Of a DNA stretch of 64,000 nt, positions 54,889-63,974 are shown piece after piece (position 1 is the first letter of the stretch; every line of letters begins with the position of its first letter). The notes under the pieces were generated by a model. The model saw only the letters and a program-made list of their open reading frames with translations, had not been told where the DNA came from and did not search any database. The translations under genes were made by a program, and so were the position numbers. This DNA comes from Pseudoscardovia suis (GTDB taxonomy: Bacteria; Actinomycetota; Actinomycetes; Actinomycetales; Bifidobacteriaceae). Location of the stretch: contig NZ_PGFC01000001.1 of NCBI RefSeq assembly GCF_002797875.1, positions 186,001 through 250,000 on the forward strand, in the 5' to 3' direction.

Positions 54889-54897
54889 TTATCCACA
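54889..54897 (+). promoter_or_regulatory. DnaA-box-like site upstream of the ComF-like gene
   Basis: TTATCCACA, the exact DnaA consensus, 92 bp before the ComF-like start. No companion boxes or AT-rich unwinding region, so not an origin. Confidence 0.4.
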
Positions 54898-54988
54898 GGT
54901 GCCGCATGCGTGTGCCGTTGGACTGATACTTTTGCACATTTGCCATTACCGCTGTGTGCGAACAGCGAGGAACCGTTAGCATGTGCGC

Positions 54989-56062
54989 ATGATCGTCAAT
55001 CGCTGTCACCTGCAGATTCGTTCGCCGAGACCGGTTTCGTCCCATGTTGGGCATGCTGCTCGGCATACTCGCCTGAATGGGGCTCGGCATGAGGCTCGGC
55101 ATGCTGGTCTGCACGGGGCTCGCCTTGGTACTCGGCATGAAGCCGTGCCCCAAGGCGTGCAAGCGCACGTGTCGTCTGCCTGTGCGTTTGCACAATGCGT
55201 CTGGAAGGCTGTGTCTTTCGTTCTGTTTCCCCGGGGATGCGCCGGATGTGATGCTCCGGATGAGGTGCTGTGTCGGCAATGCACGGAAGAATTCCGACAG
55301 TACCCTGAGCGACCGGTTTCCGCGCCTGTGCGCAGCGGCGAGGTGTGGGCGTGCGCATGGTATCGGGGATCGGCGCGCCAAGCCGTGCTGCGTTGGAAGG
55401 ACCATGGAGATGAGGAGGCGGACGCTCCGTTGTGCGCTTTGCTGCGTGAACTTGTGCAGCATCGTGCCACGCTGTTGCGCAGGCTTGTGGCGCGCAGCTA
55501 CGGTATGGCGCGCGGTGACGGTATGGTCCAGGTCGATGGTGGCGCAAGCGCTGGCAGCCTTGCAAGGGCTGGCGGCTCGGCGAGTGATATTCAGACGAGT
55601 GATGTTCGGGCGGGGGATAGGCACGCGGGGGATAGGCACGCGGATATGTACGGAATCCGAGGATTCCCACCGATTCTGGTGGTGCCCGTGCCCTCCTCTG
55701 CCGAATCCAAACGCGCCCGGGGACGTTTCCAGACCAAGACATTGGCCAAGGCAGTGGCTGCGCAGCTGCGCGTATGCGTAGGCGAGGCAGTTTACGCGGA
55801 CGTGCTTGATTTGCATGGCGTCTCCTCCAAATCCGTCGTTGCGTCCGGTCGCGACGACCGTGCGGTGCGCATCCGGGGTCGGGTGAGGGTGAAGCGTGAC
55901 GCAGATCTGCGTTCGCCGGTCATTCTCGTGGATGACATTGTGACTTCCGGAGCCACGATTCGTGAATGCGCCGAGGTGCTGCACCGGCATGGGGCTGACG
56001 TTGTCGCCGTTTTCACATTGGCCTCAGTTCCGCTGCGTACAAGCGGCGACGGTTGCCTGTGA
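54989..56062 (+). CDS. ComF-family phosphoribosyltransferase-like protein
   Basis: A 357-residue reading. The zinc finger (FPRGCAGCDAPDEVLCRQC) and the PRPP-binding end (ILVDDIVTSGATIRECAEVL) mark ComF, which in some bacteria takes part in DNA uptake. Usual ComF proteins have 200-250 residues. Here about 75 N-terminal residues, with HEARHAGLHGARLGTRHE-like repeats, and about 45 residues in the middle (near 190-235) are repeat-derived low complexity. TAGCAT is 6 nt before the ATG at 54989; the true start may be further in, just before the zinc finger, as no binding site is visible. Confidence 0.72.
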   Translation: MIVNRCHLQIRSPRPVSSHVGHAARHTRLNGARHEARHAGLHGARLGTRHEAVPQGVQAHVSSACAFAQCVWKAVSFVLFPRGCAGCDAPDEVLCRQCTEEFRQYPERPVSAPVRSGEVWACAWYRGSARQAVLRWKDHGDEEADAPLCALLRELVQHRATLLRRLVARSYGMARGDGMVQVDGGASAGSLARAGGSASDIQTSDVRAGDRHAGDRHADMYGIRGFPPILVVPVPSSAESKRARGRFQTKTLAKAVAAQLRVCVGEAVYADVLDLHGVSSKSVVASGRDDRAVRIRGRVRVKRDADLRSPVILVDDIVTSGATIRECAEVLHRHGADVVAVFTLASVPLRTSGDGCL

Positions 56063-56063
56063 A

Positions 56064-56146
56064 TCGATTGGATGCTGAGCGTTGATTGGATACTGAGCAT
56101 CGATTGAACGCTGAGCCTTGATTGGACACTGGGAGTCGATTGGATG
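56064..56146 (+). repeat. 18-bp tandem repeat after the ComF-like gene
   Basis: Units of the form TYGATTGGAYRCTGAGCN begin at 56064, 56082, 56100 and 56118, with a partial fifth from 56136. The first begins 1 nt after the stop codon. Units differ at 2-5 positions. Confidence 0.75.
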
Positions 56147-56300
56147 CCGCGGGCTAGCTGGATGCGTTCAATCGGTGTCATCGCGCTTACGCATGGGGCT
56201 GTCATCGCGCTTGCGCATGGGCTGTCACTGCGCTTATGCATGGGCTGCTGGCAGACATGCAGCTGCAGCAGCGGCAGCGTATCGTCATTGTTTGCAAGTC

Positions 56301-57863
56301 TCATGCGTGAACCACCGCCATCTCGTCCCAGCGGGTCGTGCATCGTGGCGACATCATGGCGCGTTTCATGCTCCATGTGGCGCCAGTGTCTTCATTCCAC
56401 CTGCCCTTGCCGCGAACCCCGCCGTAACCGATGCCCACATGAGCTGAGCCGAATCGCTTGTTGATGCGTGCCATGGCATCCGACAGGCCGGTGTCTCGTT
56501 TGGCTTTGAAGCCGTCCAAGGGTTGATAGTCGTCAGCTTGCATCAATCCTGACAGCATGACGCCTGCCCGCACGTATCTCAGTCCGGGAATCATACAAGA
56601 GCGCAATGCCTCATACGCCCCTTGGCATATGAGCAGCGCATCATCCGTGGGGTCGGGCAGTGTTGCGCAACCATGCACCATCATGCGGCCTGTCCCGTCA
56701 TCGTCCGTGGGGCCGGTGCCGCAAAACACGGAGACTTCGCAGCACAGGCTACGTTGACGCATGAGGCGTTGCGTCGCTTTCTGCGCATAGACCGCCACTG
56801 CCTGCCGCATCGTTGCCTCGTCGGTGATCGCATGGGAAAACATGCGCGAGCACATGATTTGGGACGTGCGACGTCCCCGTGCCGCGTCGGGTGCATCGCT
56901 GATGCATTTGATGCCGCGCAGTTCCAACACTGTTTGTTCCACGAGCACGGAGTATTGGCGGCGTATCGCGGCGGGGTCGGCGTCACGCAGGTCCGCTGCG
57001 GTGAGGATTCCATGGCTCATGAGGCGCGGGGCCAGACGGCGACCGATGCCCCATACATCGGCCACACTGACATCTCGCAAAGGATCGTGATCAAGATGGG
57101 CCAAAAGTTCATCCCACGAATCAACGCCATGCCTCGCGTCATGTTTCTTGACCCAATGGTTTGTGATTTTCGCCAGTGTTTTCGTAGGAGCTATGCCGAC
57201 CGATACGGGAATGCCCACACCTTGCAAAACGGCGGTGCGCATACGCAGACACCGTTGGGTGAGGGACTCGAGACTGGAAGGCGAGGCCGCACGCATGGCC
57301 CCGGTCTCATCGAGCGACTCTGTGCCGACCGCTGGCATGTCCGCCTTGCTGTTGCATTCGGATCGTAGGGGTTCCTGCTGGCTGAGGAAGCATTCGTCGA
57401 TGGAATACACCTCTTGGTGGGCGAAGAAACGTCGCATCACCGACATCATCCTGGCTGATAGGCTCGCATACAGCTCATAGTTCGAACTCCTCGCCACCAC
57501 ACCATGGTCGCAGGCCCATTCTCGTATCTTGAACCACGGCACGCCCTCAGGTATTCCCATCGCCTTGGCCTGGGCACTACGCGCCACCACGCATCCATCG
57601 TTGTTAGACAGCACCACCACGGGGCGTTCCGCTAGCGATGGGTCGAATACGCATTCGCACGAGGCAAAGAAGCTATTTGCGTCCGCAAGCACGACGGCAG
57701 TCTCGCCGCTGCCCGTTACGGTTTGATGGTCAGCGGTCTGATACGCGGCAGTGCGATGGGCGACGGTCCGGTGTATGGCGGTGCAGCGGATAGCAGCGCG
57801 CTCGCGGTCGTCATCGCATCCCATGCCTGTTGTCGTGAGGCTCGTCATCGGCGTCTCCCTCAT
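56301..57863 (-). CDS. umuC: Y-family DNA polymerase, UmuC-like (SOS mutagenesis)
   Basis: A 520-residue translesion polymerase. The first about 55 residues (after MRETPMTSLTTTGMG) are Thr/His-rich repeats. The catalytic palm begins VVLADANSFFASCECVFDP; steric gate and nucleotide contacts lie in VVVLSNNDGCVVARS; the catalytic SIDECF follows. A poorly conserved insertion of about 45 residues comes directly after it. SVGIAPTKTLAKITNHW and the little-finger region are normal. AAGGAGG is 4 nt before the ATG. With umuD upstream it forms the SOS-induced polymerase V type unit. Confidence 0.9.
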   Translation of the reverse strand: MRETPMTSLTTTGMGCDDDRERAAIRCTAIHRTVAHRTAAYQTADHQTVTGSGETAVVLADANSFFASCECVFDPSLAERPVVVLSNNDGCVVARSAQAKAMGIPEGVPWFKIREWACDHGVVARSSNYELYASLSARMMSVMRRFFAHQEVYSIDECFLSQQEPLRSECNSKADMPAVGTESLDETGAMRAASPSSLESLTQRCLRMRTAVLQGVGIPVSVGIAPTKTLAKITNHWVKKHDARHGVDSWDELLAHLDHDPLRDVSVADVWGIGRRLAPRLMSHGILTAADLRDADPAAIRRQYSVLVEQTVLELRGIKCISDAPDAARGRRTSQIMCSRMFSHAITDEATMRQAVAVYAQKATQRLMRQRSLCCEVSVFCGTGPTDDDGTGRMMVHGCATLPDPTDDALLICQGAYEALRSCMIPGLRYVRAGVMLSGLMQADDYQPLDGFKAKRDTGLSDAMARINKRFGSAHVGIGYGGVRGKGRWNEDTGATWSMKRAMMSPRCTTRWDEMAVVHA

Positions 57864-58050
57864 TTTGCCTCCTTAGCATCGTCTGCGAGTGTGGCGTTGC
57901 CTGTGAATGTGGCGTCATTTACGAGTTATCTGTGAGTGCGTTTCGGATTCTGTGCTTTGGATTCCGTATTTTCGATTCCGTGCATCGGCTGCGTGCCTTG
58001 GATTCACGCCTTAAATCTTCGCGCTTCGGATGCAATCTTCGGGCTTTGGA

Positions 58051-58599
58051 TTACACCTTGAAATGCGCCCGGCTGCACTGCCAGTGATAATTGCCTATGA
58101 CCACTCCCCACATGCATGTGCCGTCGGCATCCCCATCGATGTCGTCCGCCCTGGGTAGCGCAATGTCGGGATAGGAGGGGTTCTCTGGATGGAGCACCGA
58201 CATGCCGTCCGCACGTATGAGAAGGCGCTTGACGGTGAGCTCGCCGTTGACTGCCGCAATGACGACGTCGTGGTTCTGAGGCGTCAGCGATCGGTCCACC
58301 AACAGGATGTCGCCGTCGAATATGCCGCATCCCGTCATCGAATCGCCTGCAACTGTGACGGCGAACGTTGTATCCGGATGGGCTATGAGATTCTCATCCA
58401 ACGAGAAATCCCCATTGAAATAATCCTGCGCCACCGAGGGAAACCCCGCATGCACAGCCTCCAACGCATGCGGAATGGGGCGTGGGGCGGGTGACAGAGG
58501 CCGGGGGAGCCCACGCACGCTTCTTGTCTCGGTTGAACTGCCGAGGCAGACCGAACCGTTGCGGTGGGCTGAATCGTTAGAACACGCCGAATCACTCAT
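58051..58599 (-). CDS. umuD: UmuD-like S24 peptidase (SOS mutagenesis)
   Basis: A 182-residue LexA/UmuD-type self-cleaving protein. GFPSVAQDYFNGDFSLDENL, AGDSMTGCGIFDGDILLVDR (Ser 87) and VIAAVNGELTVKRLL (Lys 124) match UmuD. The cleavage bond is Ala51-Gly52, where E. coli UmuD has Cys-Gly. After RecA-driven cleavage it activates UmuC. AAAGGAG is 8 nt before the ATG at 58599; a GTG at 58608 overlaps that site and is rejected. Its promoter carries a LexA box. Confidence 0.9.
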   Translation of the reverse strand: MSDSACSNDSAHRNGSVCLGSSTETRSVRGLPRPLSPAPRPIPHALEAVHAGFPSVAQDYFNGDFSLDENLIAHPDTTFAVTVAGDSMTGCGIFDGDILLVDRSLTPQNHDVVIAAVNGELTVKRLLIRADGMSVLHPENPSYPDIALPRADDIDGDADGTCMWGVVIGNYHWQCSRAHFKV

Positions 58600-58609
58600 G
58601 ATGGTCACT

Positions 58610-58654
58610 CCTTTCGAACATATGAGCTATTATATAGAACATATGTTCGAAAGG
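58610..58654 (-). promoter_or_regulatory. SOS promoter of umuDC: LexA box within a 15-bp inverted repeat
   Basis: CCTTTCGAACATATG (58610-58624) is perfectly inverted as CATATGTTCGAAAGG (58640-58654) around a 15-bp centre. The right half contains AGAACATATGTTCG (58636-58649), a near-perfect actinobacterial/Gram-positive LexA box (consensus CGAACRNRYGTTYG). On the minus strand a perfect TATAAT lies at 58634-58629 between the arms. LexA would cover the spacer and block transcription. The left arm contains a half-site (CGAACATATGAGC) and the umuD binding site. Confidence 0.88.
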
Positions 58655-58830
58655 AGTGGAGGTGTGTCGTGTTTCAGTTTTCCATGATTGCCATATGCAT
58701 TACCTGCAGCATGGTCATTTGCAGCATGTTGGTTTGCGGCAAGGCAGTTTGCGGCAAGGCAGTTTGCACCACTATCATCCGATGTTTCATCTGCCGCAGC
58801 GGGTCATTCCGCCACCATCGGGCAGTGCGG

Positions 58831-60006
58831 TCAGGCTTTGTCCGAATCCGGGTGATGCTTGGGCAAGGTGATTTCAAAATCGGCGCCACGCGGGTCATCG
58901 ACGACCTTGACATTGCCGCCATGCAGTTGCGCAGCCCACCGGGCGATGGGAAGCCCCAGACCGGTGCCACCGGATTCCGTGCCCGGTCGTCCGCCCTTGT
59001 CCTTTACATAGCGGCGGAAGATGTCGTTGCGCGCAGACACGGGAATCTGCGAGCCGAAGTTGACGACGTTCACCACAACGGTGTCATGCTGGCGATCTTC
59101 GCGTGTCTCGATGAGCACTTCGGTATTGTCTGCGGAATGCTTGAGAGCGTTCGAGATAATGTTCGTGAAAAGTTGGCGCAGGCGATCAGGGTCACCTTGC
59201 ATCGTGATGTCATGCCGCATGGAAAGGGTGATGGTGTGGTTATGGCCACCATCGGCGATTTCCAAGGGCTCGATTGTTTCATCAAGGAAGTCCCGCAGGT
59301 CGAAATCAATGATTTCCAGACTGGCGGCGCCCGCCTCCATGCGGGACAGGTCAAGCAGAAACGCGATGAGGTCGCTGAGACGCTGGGTCTGGGTCAGTAT
59401 GCTTTCCAGATTGGCGGGAGTGGGCTTGGTGATGCCATCCGCCATGTTTTCGACCTGGGCTTGCAAAGCGGCGACGGGCGTGCGCAGCTCATGGCTCACA
59501 TTCGCGATGAGGTCGCGTCGCATCGAGTCGGAATGCTCCAATTCCTCAGCCATGATGTTGAAGGACCTGGCGAGCTGACCTATTTCATCCCGGCTGTGCG
59601 TAGCACCATAGACACGCGCCTGATAATCACCGTCAGACACGGATTCGGCCGCATCCCGGATTTCACGCAGCTGTGCGGTGAGCCCTCGCGAAAAAACATA
59701 GGTGATTCCCAGAGCCACGAGCATCGTGACGGGGAACGAAATCCATTCGCTCAACCCCCACTTGAGCATGACCCATGAAAGGATGAACACGATGATCGTG
59801 TCGATGATGATGAGCACGCTCAGCTCGGCCTTGATGGACGACAGCGAACCGATAAGCACGGAATGACGCTCCGAGCCCCGGCGCGTTGCTCTGGCTTCTT
59901 GCTCGATGTGCTGCTGCGTGTCCGCGGTCTGTGAACCGCTGGCGTGCGAGTCGTCAGATGTGGGGGAGGCGCCGCGCACGCCAGCCGGGTCATTCACCTC
60001 ATGCAT
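58831..60006 (-). CDS. Two-component sensor histidine kinase
   Basis: A 391-residue membrane kinase. After about 45 low-complexity residues there are two membrane segments (about 65-85 and 92-112) with almost no loop between them, so sensing is probably in the membrane or cytoplasm. Then HAMP (RGLTAQLREIRDAAESVSDG), HisKA with NVSHELRTPVAALQAQV, N-box NIISNALKHSADN, and RYVKDKGGRPGTESGGTGLGLPIAR. The ATG overlaps the response regulator stop by 8 nt. Stimulus unknown. Confidence 0.9.
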   Translation of the reverse strand: MHEVNDPAGVRGASPTSDDSHASGSQTADTQQHIEQEARATRRGSERHSVLIGSLSSIKAELSVLIIIDTIIVFILSWVMLKWGLSEWISFPVTMLVALGITYVFSRGLTAQLREIRDAAESVSDGDYQARVYGATHSRDEIGQLARSFNIMAEELEHSDSMRRDLIANVSHELRTPVAALQAQVENMADGITKPTPANLESILTQTQRLSDLIAFLLDLSRMEAGAASLEIIDFDLRDFLDETIEPLEIADGGHNHTITLSMRHDITMQGDPDRLRQLFTNIISNALKHSADNTEVLIETREDRQHDTVVVNVVNFGSQIPVSARNDIFRRYVKDKGGRPGTESGGTGLGLPIARWAAQLHGGNVKVVDDPRGADFEITLPKHHPDSDKA

Positions 60007-60745
60007 GATTCCGCGCCGTTTCACCCTCTGGAGGTTCGAAAGCATAACCCACGCCATGCACTGTGCGGATTGTCTCAGCGCCTAGCTTGTGGCGCAGCGA
60101 TTTGACATGCGAGTCAACGGTGCGTGTGCCGGAGCCGTCCACCCAGCCCCACACGTCCTTGAGCAGTTGGTCGCGGCTGAGCACTGACCGTGGCTTGCGA
60201 GCGAGAGTGAGCAACAAGTCGAACTCCGTAGGGGTCATATGCACATCCTCGCCGTCGACCGTCACGATGCGCTGCGCCGGATCTATCGTGATGTTTCCAA
60301 AGCGCAGCACTTGCTCGTCTTCGGGGTTTTCCGCCAGCTGCTTCGCTCGTTCGACGCGTCGCAGCAATGCCTTGCAGCGGGCAACGAGCTCACGCATCGA
60401 AAACGGTTTCGTCATGTAATCATCGGCTCCGGCTGCAAGGCCGATGAGTTTGTCGGATTCATCATCGCGGGCGGTGAGCATGAGCACGGGCACGGGGCGT
60501 GCAGCGGTGATGCGCCGCGTCGCTTCCAAACCGTCCATGACGGGCAGCATGACGTCCATGATCACCAAGTCGGGGCTGATCTGTGCAGCGGTCTGCACCG
60601 CGCTTGCGCCATCGCCGCAGACGCGCGCCGACCATCCTTCCGCCGCCAGCCGTTGCGCAATAGCGGTGGCAAGGGTCGGTTCATCCTCCACCACGAGGAT
60701 CGTGCTTGCCGTCGTTTGCCCTGCTGCAGAGCTGAAAGTGCACAT
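59999..60745 (-). CDS. OmpR-family response regulator
   Basis: A 248-residue regulator. The receiver domain has TILVVEDEPTLA, phosphoacceptor DLVIMDVMLPVMDG, LTARDDE and the Lys of YMTKPFSMREL. The winged helix (PTEFDLLLTLARKPRSVLSR, WGWVDGSGTRTVDSHVKSLR) is at the C-terminus. First gene of a two-gene operon with the kinase. Start at 60745 has GGAAAG about 12 nt upstream, which is long; no closer start is better. Confidence 0.92.
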   Translation of the reverse strand: MCTFSSAAGQTTASTILVVEDEPTLATAIAQRLAAEGWSARVCGDGASAVQTAAQISPDLVIMDVMLPVMDGLEATRRITAARPVPVLMLTARDDESDKLIGLAAGADDYMTKPFSMRELVARCKALLRRVERAKQLAENPEDEQVLRFGNITIDPAQRIVTVDGEDVHMTPTEFDLLLTLARKPRSVLSRDQLLKDVWGWVDGSGTRTVDSHVKSLRHKLGAETIRTVHGVGYAFEPPEGETARNHA

Positions 60746-60762
60746 TATGCGATCGTCTTTCC

Positions 60763-60803
60763 GACTTTGGGGCAGCCAGCTTCACGCTGACTGCCCCAAA
60801 GTC
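60763..60803. terminator. 13-bp stem hairpin between glgB and the response regulator
   Basis: GACTTTGGGGCAG (60763-60775) and CTGCCCCAAAGTC (60791-60803) are perfectly inverted, and the loop holds CAGC/GCTG as an inner stem. It lies 34 nt after the glgB stop and 18 nt before the regulator start, both on the minus strand. There is no T-tract. It could be a terminator of glgB or a folded leader of the regulator mRNA. Confidence 0.55.
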
Positions 60804-60836
60804 TCATAAATCATGCCATGTGACTGGAACTCGCGT

Positions 60837-63089
60837 TCAGTCTTCTGGCTTCAACAATATCGCACCGAGCGCCGGAACGGTGAGTTTCGTCGAGTACGGG
60901 CGCGAATGGTATTCACCTTGGTCCGCGACGATATTGTCGTTGTGGATGTTCGAGCCGCCGTACGCGAGGTCATCGGTGGTCAGGATTTCCTTCCACTTGC
61001 CGCCGCGGGGGAGCGGAACCTGATAGTCGCTCCATGCGGTGCCGGAGAAGTTGACGACCACCACGATCGGGTTCCCATCCTTGTCCAGACGCATGTAGCT
61101 GAGCGTGTTGTGATCGGCATCGTCGGATGTGAGCCACTGGAATCCAGAGGGGTCATTGTCGACTTGCCACAGCGCCGGGTTCTCACGGTAGACGGTGTTG
61201 AGGTCACGCACGAGACGCTGCACGCCCTGGTGATCCTGCCAGTTGAGGGAATCCCAGTCGATGCTCCAGTTCTCGTTCCATTCGCCGAACTGAGCCAGTT
61301 CATTGCCCATGAACGTGAGCTTCTTGCCCGGATGCGTCCACTGGTATGCGAAGAGCGCGCGCACGCCTGCGAAACGCTGCCAGTCGTTGCCCGGCATACG
61401 GCCGATGAGCGAACCCTTGCCGTGCACGACCTCATCATGCGAGATCGGCAGCACGTAATGCTCGGAGTAGGCGTAGACCATCGAGAAGGTGATCTCGTCA
61501 TGGTGCCACTTGCGGTCAATCGGCGGATACTGCAGGTACTGCAGGGTGTCATGCATCCAGCCCATGTTCCACTTGAGGCCGAATCCCAAGCCGTTGGCGC
61601 TTGTGGGAGCGGTGACTCCGGGCCAGGCGGTGGATTCCTCGGCGATCATCATGATGCCGGGGTAGTTGAGGTAGCACGTGCCGGTGGCTTCCTTGAGGAA
61701 TTCGATTGCCTCGAGGTTCTCGCGGCCGCCGTAGATGTTCGGCCTCCACTGGCCGGGCTTGCGGCTGTAATCGAGGTAGAGCATGGACGACACGGCGTCG
61801 ACGCGCAGGGCGTCCACATGGTATTCGTCAAGCCAGTAGCAGGCGTTCGCCACGAGGAAGTTGCGCACCTCGTTGCGCCCGAAGTTGAACACGTACGTGC
61901 CCCAGTCGGGATGCTCGCCGCGCAGCGGATCGGGGTCCTCGTACAGCGGCGTGCCGTCGAAGCGTCCCAAGGCGAAGTCATCCTTGGGGAAGTGTGCGGG
62001 CACCCAGTCCATGATGACGCCGATGCCAGCCTTGTGGAAGCAATCGACCATGTACTTGAAGTCATCCACGTCGCCGAAGCGGGAATCCGGTGCGTAGTAA
62101 CCGGTCACCTGATAGCCCCACGATCCGGCGAACGGATGCTCGGCGAGAGGCAGGAACTCCACATGGGTGAAGCCCATGTCCTTGACATAGCGCACAAGCT
62201 CATCGGCGAGCTGGCGATAGGTATAGCCCTGCTTCCACGAGCCGGCGTGCACCTCGTAGATGCTCACCGGGCCGGTATGCGGGTTCGTGGTCGCGCGATG
62301 CTGCATCCACTCGCTGTCCTCCCAGTCGTAATGGGAGTCGGACACGATAGATGCGGTCTCCGGCGGAATCTGGTGATGGCGCTCGTAGGGGTCGGCCTTC
62401 TGCTTCCATTCGTTGTTGGCGTTGAGCAGCTCGAACTTATATCGGTCGCCGCCTTTGAGACCGGGGATGAATAGCTCCCAGATGCCGGAGTTGCCCAGTT
62501 CGCGCATGGCGTGAGTGCGACCGTTCCATCCGTTGAAATCGCCGACGACACGCACGCAGTGGGCGTTCGGTGCCCACACGACGAACGAAACGCCAGTGAT
62601 GGAATCCGAGGAGGATCCGTCCGGCGAGCCCATCGGGTCGATGTACGTGCGCACGTGCGCGCCCATGACCTCCCACAGGCGGTAGTGGCGACCTTCGCCG
62701 AACAGATACATGTCCACGTCGCCGACGGTGGGCAGGTAACGGTAGGGGTCGTCGAGGGTGGTTTCGCTGCCGTCCTCATACATCGCATGAATGCGGTAAT
62801 CGGGAACTGAATGGGATCCGTCTTTCCGCGTCGCTGCGGGAATGACTGCGACGAAAACGCCGTTCCATTCGTGCTGCGCCTCGTACTCGGTTCCGTCTAC
62901 GGTGACGATTCCGACGCTCTTTGCCATGGGGCGAAGCACGCGCACAGTTGCGTATGCGTCGTCCGGTGCGGCATTGAGATGCGCGCCGAGGACCTCATGC
63001 GGGTCGTAGAAAACGCCATTGCTGACTCTGTCGAGAGCCTCGTGGTCTGCCTCGAGAGGCGCCACATTGGTAATCAATGTCTTCTCCAT
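60837..63089 (-). CDS. glgB: 1,4-alpha-glucan branching enzyme
   Basis: A 750-residue GH13 enzyme that forms alpha-1,6 branches in glycogen. The N-terminal carbohydrate-binding part covers about 1-230 ([20 protein letters not shown]). The catalytic barrel has [27 protein letters not shown] (nucleophile Asp), [11 protein letters not shown] (acid/base Glu) and [14 protein letters not shown] (third Asp). The C-terminal beta domain ends at [11 protein letters not shown]. The ATG at 63089 is 7 nt after TAGACT (leaderless candidate); the longer frame to 63206 is not supported. No other glycogen genes are in the window. Confidence 0.95.
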   Translation of the reverse strand: MEKTLITNVAPLEADHEALDRVSNGVFYDPHEVLGAHLNAAPDDAYATVRVLRPMAKSVGIVTVDGTEYEAQHEWNGVFVAVIPAATRKDGSHSVPDYRIHAMYEDGSETTLDDPYRYLPTVGDVDMYLFGEGRHYRLWEVMGAHVRTYIDPMGSPDGSSSDSITGVSFVVWAPNAHCVRVVGDFNGWNGRTHAMRELGNSGIWELFIPGLKGGDRYKFELLNANNEWKQKADPYERHHQIPPETASIVSDSHYDWEDSEWMQHRATTNPHTGPVSIYEVHAGSWKQGYTYRQLADELVRYVKDMGFTHVEFLPLAEHPFAGSWGYQVTGYYAPDSRFGDVDDFKYMVDCFHKAGIGVIMDWVPAHFPKDDFALGRFDGTPLYEDPDPLRGEHPDWGTYVFNFGRNEVRNFLVANACYWLDEYHVDALRVDAVSSMLYLDYSRKPGQWRPNIYGGRENLEAIEFLKEATGTCYLNYPGIMMIAEESTAWPGVTAPTSANGLGFGLKWNMGWMHDTLQYLQYPPIDRKWHHDEITFSMVYAYSEHYVLPISHDEVVHGKGSLIGRMPGNDWQRFAGVRALFAYQWTHPGKKLTFMGNELAQFGEWNENWSIDWDSLNWQDHQGVQRLVRDLNTVYRENPALWQVDNDPSGFQWLTSDDADHNTLSYMRLDKDGNPIVVVVNFSGTAWSDYQVPLPRGGKWKEILTTDDLAYGGSNIHNDNIVADQGEYHSRPYSTKLTVPALGAILLKPED

Positions 63090-63356
63090 ATTCAAAAGTC
63101 TAAAGGCGGCGCGCCGAAAAGTACAACGAGAAACGCGATTCTTGAGGATTTTTCCATTGCCTTGCGGGTATTCGATCAGCTTTCGCTGTGAGCGGCTGAC
63201 TACCATTCGTCGGGGTTGCTGCGGTTGCTCGAATCGTTACAAAAAGGGGCGCGCATTCCATGGATGGGATGGCTCGGTCAGCTGATGGCGAACCCCGGGA
63301 TGCGGTCGAGGCATCATGGCATACTATTAAAGCTTGGGTAACTTTTGGAGGAATAC

Positions 63357-63974
63357 ATGGCTTATCAAATCGGCGACACGGTAGTATATCCCCGCCACGG
63401 CGCGGCTCGTGTCGAGGACATCGAGGACCGTAAGACGCCGGACGGCCAGACAAGAACGTATCTCAAGCTCGACGTGCTGTCCACCGATGGCCTTGTGATT
63501 TTCGTCCCCGAAGAGAACGTCGAAAGCATCGGCGTACGCGACATCGCCGATGGAAACGATGTGGGCAAGGTTTTCGAAATTCTTCGCACGCCGATCGAAG
63601 AGGAAAAGACGAACTGGTCGCGCCGCTACAAGCTCAATCAGGAGCGTATCGCGTCCGGTGACCTGCAGCAGATCGCCCACGTGGTGCGTGACCTTGCCCA
63701 GCGTGATGACGACGCCCACGGGCTTTCGGCTGGTGAGAAGCGCATGCTGACCAAGGCCCGCAAGGTGCTTTCGGCGGAGATTTCCCTGTCGGAGAAGCTT
63801 TCCGAGGAAGAGACACAGCGCTTGCTGGACGTCAACCTGGGCTTTGCGGATCCTGAGCCGGGCGATGAGAAGCATCACACCATGGCCCCGGACGAGCCGG
63901 CGAGCGAGACGCTGCATCGCATCGAGGAGCAGAGCCTCAAGTCGAAGAAGCGCAGTTCCAAGAAAGCGCGCTGA
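63357..63974 (+). CDS. carD: CarD-family transcriptional regulator
   Basis: A 205-residue RNA polymerase-binding regulator. The N-terminal RNA polymerase interaction domain (AYQIGDTVVYPRHGAARVED) is shared with Mfd. The helical DNA-binding part contains WSRRYKLNQERIASGDLQQI with a Trp, as in CarD that stabilises open complexes. Mycobacterial CarD has about 160 residues; here about 45 extra residues at the C-terminus are charged and end KSKKRSSKKAR. TTTTGGAGGAATAC precedes the ATG at 63357. TACTAT at 63322-63327 is a likely -10 box. Confidence 0.92.
   Translation: MAYQIGDTVVYPRHGAARVEDIEDRKTPDGQTRTYLKLDVLSTDGLVIFVPEENVESIGVRDIADGNDVGKVFEILRTPIEEEKTNWSRRYKLNQERIASGDLQQIAHVVRDLAQRDDDAHGLSAGEKRMLTKARKVLSAEISLSEKLSEEETQRLLDVNLGFADPEPGDEKHHTMAPDEPASETLHRIEEQSLKSKKRSSKKAR

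Noticed and set aside
58599-58608. GTG start of umuD at 58608
   Set aside because: The GTG overlaps the AAAGGAG ribosome binding site; ATG at 58599 has ideal spacing.
58669-59778. 369-residue rightward gene after the SOS element, with GGAGG upstream
   Set aside because: It runs antisense through the histidine kinase gene, whose motifs are all intact, and its sequence shows no family features. The AAAGGAG on this strand is explained by the inverted repeat.
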